Assembly (NCBI RefSeq): GCF_950295315.1 | Contig: NC_080175.1 | Span: 84,447,566-84,511,565, forward strand | From: Erinaceus europaeus | Taxonomy: Eukaryota > Chordata > Mammalia > Eulipotyphla > Erinaceidae | Length of the DNA stretch: 64,000 nucleotides | Direction: 5' to 3' | Part shown: piece by piece, positions 60,739-64,000 of the stretch | How the letters are laid out: each line of letters opens with the position of its first letter | Position numbering within the stretch: the first letter of the stretch is position 1 | The notes under the pieces: model-generated | Seen by the model: the letters and a program-made list of their open reading frames with translations, nothing else | The model's database searches: none | Told to the model about the DNA's origin: nothing | Made by a program: the position numbers and the translations under genes

Positions 60739-61032
60739 TGTTGGTATGTTTCATATTGGTTTGGTCTCCTTCCCCCACCTCTGGGAGAATTGGTTTGGCC
60801 CTTACTGGTTCCACCTCTTTTTCTCCCCCGCCTCCTATGCTATGTAGTGCGAGAGTTCTTGGCGTGGCTGCAGGAAGAAGGAGGCAGGACAGATCTGTGT
60901 GGTGATTAGTTTGGGTTAGTAAATGAATCGTTGTTCGTGAATAAAGAAATATAGCTTCACTGCCCAGCTGTGTGTCTCTGGTCGTCTCTGTCTACCGCCG
61001 CGAAGCTAGCCTGGCCTCGAACTTTAACGACA
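60739..61032 (+). mobile_element. solo LTR of an endogenous retrovirus, class II-like
   Basis: It starts TGTTGG and ends ACGACA (TG...CA), with the 6-bp TSD GTAATT at 60733-60738 and 61033-61038. A poly(A) signal AATAAA lies at 60940-60945, about 90 bp before the end, with a GT/T-rich stretch (GCTGTGTGTCTCTGG) after it. It holds 11 CpG dinucleotides in 294 bp, far above its surroundings. Six-base TSDs are typical of class II (betaretrovirus-like) elements (established). No gag, pol or env sequence is next to it, so it is a recombined remnant without genes. Confidence 0.85.
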
Positions 61033-61038
61033 GTAATT

Positions 61039-62261
61039 AGTATGTTGCTTCAATTTTATAACATTCAAAACCACTCTTACTAACATCATTTCATTGATAC
61101 TTGCTAAGTATCAATATAGCATAGCAAAGCATGAGGCTAGAATGGACCATTTGTTTCCATTATTTTTTTTTTCTATAAATGACATTTAACACACTGCAAA
61201 AACTACATCCTGTTCATGTTGTTAGCAAAGTCAATGTATCTATAAAGTATGTTCATAGTTTACTTAGTTCTTCCAAATAGGCTGAGACTTTCTGAATGAT
61301 CCCTAGGAAATTAACAGACTTGGTTCCTTTGGCAGTGTATAACAGCATGATGGGGTTAAGACAGATGAGATTCCAAGCCTAGGTAATTAACTTCTTCTGG
61401 GTGACATATATTTACAATTTTAGTAGTAAATTCAGCGTGCTCTTAAGCTTAATAGCTTGTCTAATGAAAAACAAGTTTAGAAACTGGGATTTTTCATTGG
61501 TAGTACCATGATTTTATATGTGGAAAAGATAAATTTTAATTAATTGTATGCCAAATGCATAAATATTTTTAATAAAAAACAATGTTATAAGAGACCAAGT
61601 TTTCTGATACTATAATAAAGTTCTATACTATATAAATCCCAAATTAGAGTGTTCCATAAATATACTCCTGAGCTGCCAACAGTCCGATCATGGGACAAAA
61701 TAAAAATTGAGAATTATTCTTTTCTACATCAATAAGTGAAATACCAACATATAGAAGAAATGCAAATGTTTTAAGTAAAGCAATCATTATAGAAAACTAA
61801 TGCACTGTAATTAAACACATGATGCACAAATATTAAAGAAGAAATAGCTGTTATGGCAATAAAATACATAAAGCTATGGTAGATGAATGCAAGTGTAAAT
61901 AAGCAATGCATTACTGAATTCAGGTAAATATACATTAGCTGAATGCCAGAGGTATTTTTCTCTCTAGCTAAAAGGGGAGATTTTATTTTCCCTAATATCA
62001 CCTAAAGCTAGACTACCATAATTATTAAATAGCAGAAGAAATAGAAATAGCATTTGTAGTACTTTTAGGGAGTATAGATGAGAGCTCTAAAATCAAACAC
62101 AATCTCTACAGAAAACTTTGAATCAATATATCAAGTTGGAAGCATTGTTCTAGAGCTAAACTCTGTTCACTGGGAGGTGAGTTTAGTTAGCAATTTGCAG
62201 CTGGGCTCATTTCTTTCAATTGATCTATTAACAATGACACAGATTAGAGATAGCCCTTGAA
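61039..62261. other. unassigned AT-rich intron sequence next to exon 3
   Basis: No repeat that I can name. This is the 5' end of intron 3 in the gene's sense and could hold splicing signals that cannot be judged from one species. Confidence 0.55.
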
Positions 62262-62300
62262 GGGGGGGGGCGAGGAGAGAGAAAGAGAGAGGGAGAACAC
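62262..62300 (-). promoter_or_regulatory. intronic pyrimidine tract plus C-run just after the exon 3 donor
   Basis: On the minus strand intron positions about +7 to +45 are almost pure C/T, with CTCTCTTTCTCTCTCC and then a run of nine C. Such tracts bind PTB, TIA1 or PCBP proteins in other genes (established). Any effect on this exon is inference. It may only be a simple-sequence expansion. Confidence 0.4.
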
Positions 62301-62309
62301 TCTTACCTT
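62301..62309 (-). other. EPHA3: 5' splice site (donor) of EPHA3 exon 3
   Basis: On the minus strand the exon ends CAAG and the intron opens GTAAGA, a strong match to the U1 consensus. The cut lies between 62307 and 62306. The split codon G|NN agrees with the alanine that follows CQ in the family (knowledge of EphA exon structure). Confidence 0.93.
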
Positions 62310-62967
62310 GACACATAAGGCCTTTTTCTTCATAGCCAGCATTGCATGAGCACTTGCCAATGGGTACAAGCCATTCCCCTTCTGTGCTGCAGTACATCTT
62401 GGGAGGATCCTCCTCCTTAGAATTGTTAACACAAGAACCTCTAACCTCCACCAGAGACTGGGAGTCCATGGGTACTGTGTCTGGAAACATAGCCAGATTC
62501 TTCACTGTGAATGGGCACTTTTTGAAGTACACTCTCACAGACACCAAAGCAACACACGCACCAACATCTTGAAAAGCCAGGTAGAATCCTTTTTTGTTGA
62601 CAGGACCCACTTCTCTAACCTCTGTGTTGAGTTTAAGAATACGATCTCCAAGATCCATCTGAGTGAAACTTTCATCTGCAGCAATGGTGTCAATCTTTGT
62701 AAACTGGTGCTCTCGAAATTTAACCCCGTGATCATCATCAGACTCCATGTAGTACAGGTTGAAAGTCTCCTTGCAAGTTCCCAAAACCAATGGAATGCTA
62801 TTGCAGTCCCGCAGAGTGAATTTTAGCTCCACATAGATCTTCTGAGCTGAGTTCCTGGCCACCCAGTTTGTTCTCAGCCAATTATTTTGACTATGATCCA
62901 TGACATTACACACCTGGTAAGTCCTGATGGGTGTGTAATGCTCATCAACTCCACTGATCTCTTCCCA
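62307..62967 (-). CDS. EPHA3: EPHA3 exon 3: ephrin-binding domain of ephrin type-A receptor 3
   Basis: EPHA3 is a single-pass receptor tyrosine kinase at the cell surface. It binds GPI-anchored ephrin-A ligands (ephrin-A5 best) and guides axon and tissue-boundary formation. Seen here: a 661-base exon (220 codons plus 1 base) opening in phase 0 with [10 protein letters not shown] and ending C-Q plus a G that splits the next codon. Recognisable stretches are [74 protein letters not shown] and [19 protein letters not shown]. They cover most of the ligand-binding jelly roll and the first cysteines of the Cys-rich region. The sequon N-N-S follows the domain core. No stop or frameshift is present. 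The residues [13 protein letters not shown] and [18 protein letters not shown] favour EPHA3 over EPHA5, from my memory of the family. Signal peptide, fibronectin repeats, membrane segment, kinase, SAM and PDZ parts lie outside the window. Confidence 0.95.
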
Positions 62968-62992
62968 CTGAAGAATCAGAAAAAGAGAAGCA
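62968..62992 (-). other. EPHA3: 3' splice site (acceptor) of EPHA3 exon 3
   Basis: Read on the minus strand, a pyrimidine-rich tract (TTCTCTTTTTCTGATTCTTC) leads to the AG at 62969-62968, directly before the TGG codon that opens the exon. The upstream coding frame is phase 0. Confidence 0.92.
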
Positions 62993-63314
62993 GAATTATT
63001 GAATCAAGCAGAAAGGATGCTAATGAACACAAGAGTGCCAGAGGCAACCCAGAAAGTACAAAACAAATTAACCAAATCTTCAGTATTAATTATTAAAGAT
63101 CATAATAGGGAACACATAATACTTCTGTTGGTAGTTTATATTTTTATTGCTTGCAAAGTTCTCCTAAGTTAATTGACCCAAATTACTTCTAATCTGGATG
63201 CATATATTTGAATTACATTGCAAATTATATGATATCCAGAGAAAGATATTTACCAATTTTATATGTTTGGTACCTGGGCTTCACATATACATATTTCACA
63301 AATCAAGGGCTGGC

Positions 63315-63450
63315 TTTTCCTTTCTTTTCTTTTTTTTTTCTTTTTATGAGAGAAAAAGGAAGAACAATTACCACAGCACTGGAGTCTCTATATGATGCCA
63401 GTGCTTGAACCTGAACTGTGAGCATGATGAGGTGTGCCCTATTGGCTGAA
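63315..63450 (-). mobile_element. tRNA-type SINE (old, antisense)
   Basis: T-rich start, TATGAGAGAAAAAGGAAGAA, GCCAGTGCTTGAACCTGAAC (antisense B box), TGAGGTGTGCCCTATTGGCT (head). Confidence 0.55.
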
Positions 63451-64000
63451 TAATCTTAATGGCAACATAGTAATCGAATGAGCCAAGCTAGAGATTCTAA
63501 TCAAATATGCAAATTAGTCATTTCAAATAATATGATGAAGTCATTTTACTGTATATTATTTTGAACAAGTATTGATTGTCATTTTGAAAAAAGATAAAAA
63601 AAAAAACCTTAAAATTAGTATTTTCCCAGTTGGGGCCAGATGTTGGTAAAATCGAAATTCCTTAAAAAAAAAAACAGTAAATCTAAATTACAGTATTAGC
63701 ATATATTTTCATAAACAGGCTTTTGGTTTTGTTTGTTGTTGTTTTTACCAAACAGTACCATCAAGTCTTATTACTGGCAGAACCTCTTCCTCGCATGCCT
63801 TGTGTACAGCTGCTGTGCTAACTTCCCTAGTTGATGCAGATATTTCTTTTACTTATTCATTCCCAAATACATGCTAGAATTTATGATAGAATCTTAAAGT
63901 AAAAATTTACCATCTTGCTGTCCCCATACCCATATATAAACCTAATAGGTATGAAAAATAGAAATAAATAAACACCTTAATTCTTTCTGTTACCATCACT

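Larger units (their letters stand above)
1..62306 (-). other. EPHA3: EPHA3 intron 3 (partial, the first ~62 kb after exon 3)
   Basis: Everything left of exon 3 is intron. Reading the frames, I found no match to the Cys-rich exon 4, so the intron runs past the window edge. A very long intron 3 is also what I recall for human EPHA3. Stretches over 300 bp in which I see only AT-rich unique sequence, besides those listed separately, are: 3837-4796, 5296-6694, 8669-9847, 10946-11394, 14211-14805, 25801-26090, 26117-26897, 30827-31500, 33816-34789, 36571-37364, 40397-40734, 43316-43939, 46597-47396, 49553-50209, 50491-50899, 53569-54224, 55621-56629, 57238-57754 and 57961-58724. Confidence 0.85.
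62968..64000 (-). other. EPHA3: EPHA3 intron 2, 3' end (partial)
   Basis: This is AT-rich sequence with no open frame I trust. It holds a worn minus-strand SINE at about 63315-63450. I see nothing assignable at 62993-63314 or at 63451-64000. Confidence 0.85.

Noticed and set aside
60739..61032. Retroviral genes around the LTR
   Set aside because: The flanks continue directly as unique intron beyond the 6-bp TSD, so no internal region exists here.
1..62306. Further EPHA3 exons (Cys-rich exon 4)
   Set aside because: None of the minus-strand frames shows the expected cysteine-rich reading frame next to splice sites, so I conclude that exon 4 lies outside.

Overview
The window is mammalian nuclear DNA, almost certainly from a hedgehog (family Erinaceidae; Erinaceus is the best guess). 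The call rests on the interspersed repeats: dozens of tRNA-derived SINEs whose heads read like GTAGCGCAGYGGGTTAAGCGC, with RNA polymerase III A and B boxes, a long pyrimidine-rich body and an A-rich tail. I recognise this style as the ERI SINEs of hedgehogs. The species call is recognition of repeats, not a database result.

Only one protein-coding exon can be supported. It lies on the minus strand at 62307-62967 and is exon 3 of the ephrin receptor gene EPHA3. It encodes nearly all of the ephrin-binding domain and the start of the cysteine-rich region. Bases 62968-64000 are therefore the 3' part of intron 2, and 1-62306 are the first ~62 kb of intron 3. I see no second exon; exon 4 should lie beyond the left edge. 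Every other long open frame is a repeat, a microsatellite or chance.

The intron is AT-rich and filled with retroposons. SINEs fall into three visible forms (A, B, C below), and several have exact target-site duplications (TSDs) of 11-17 bp. L1 is present as degenerate ORF2 pieces (11395-12490, 47411-48400) and as many copies of a long 3' untranslated segment that ends in poly(A). I tie this segment to L1 because it forms the sense half of a 5'-inverted insertion whose other half is L1 ORF2 (47411-48967, 14-bp TSD). Two more copies (9848-10945 and 44112-45371) are 5'-inverted too.

The unusual items are: a 147-bp RTE-like LINE terminus with an intact 45-codon reading frame, a GAA tail and an 8-bp TSD (24832-24978); a 533-bp mini-L1 joining an L1-like 5' end to an L1 3' end (49005-49537, 15-bp TSD); a CpG-rich 294-bp solo LTR with a 6-bp TSD (60739-61032); a 93-bp inverted repeat pair about 6.1 kb apart (40304-40396 and 46504-46596); a perfect 26-bp palindrome at 26091-26116; and a three-deep nest of retroposons at 43940-45690. 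I found no complete new multi-gene system.
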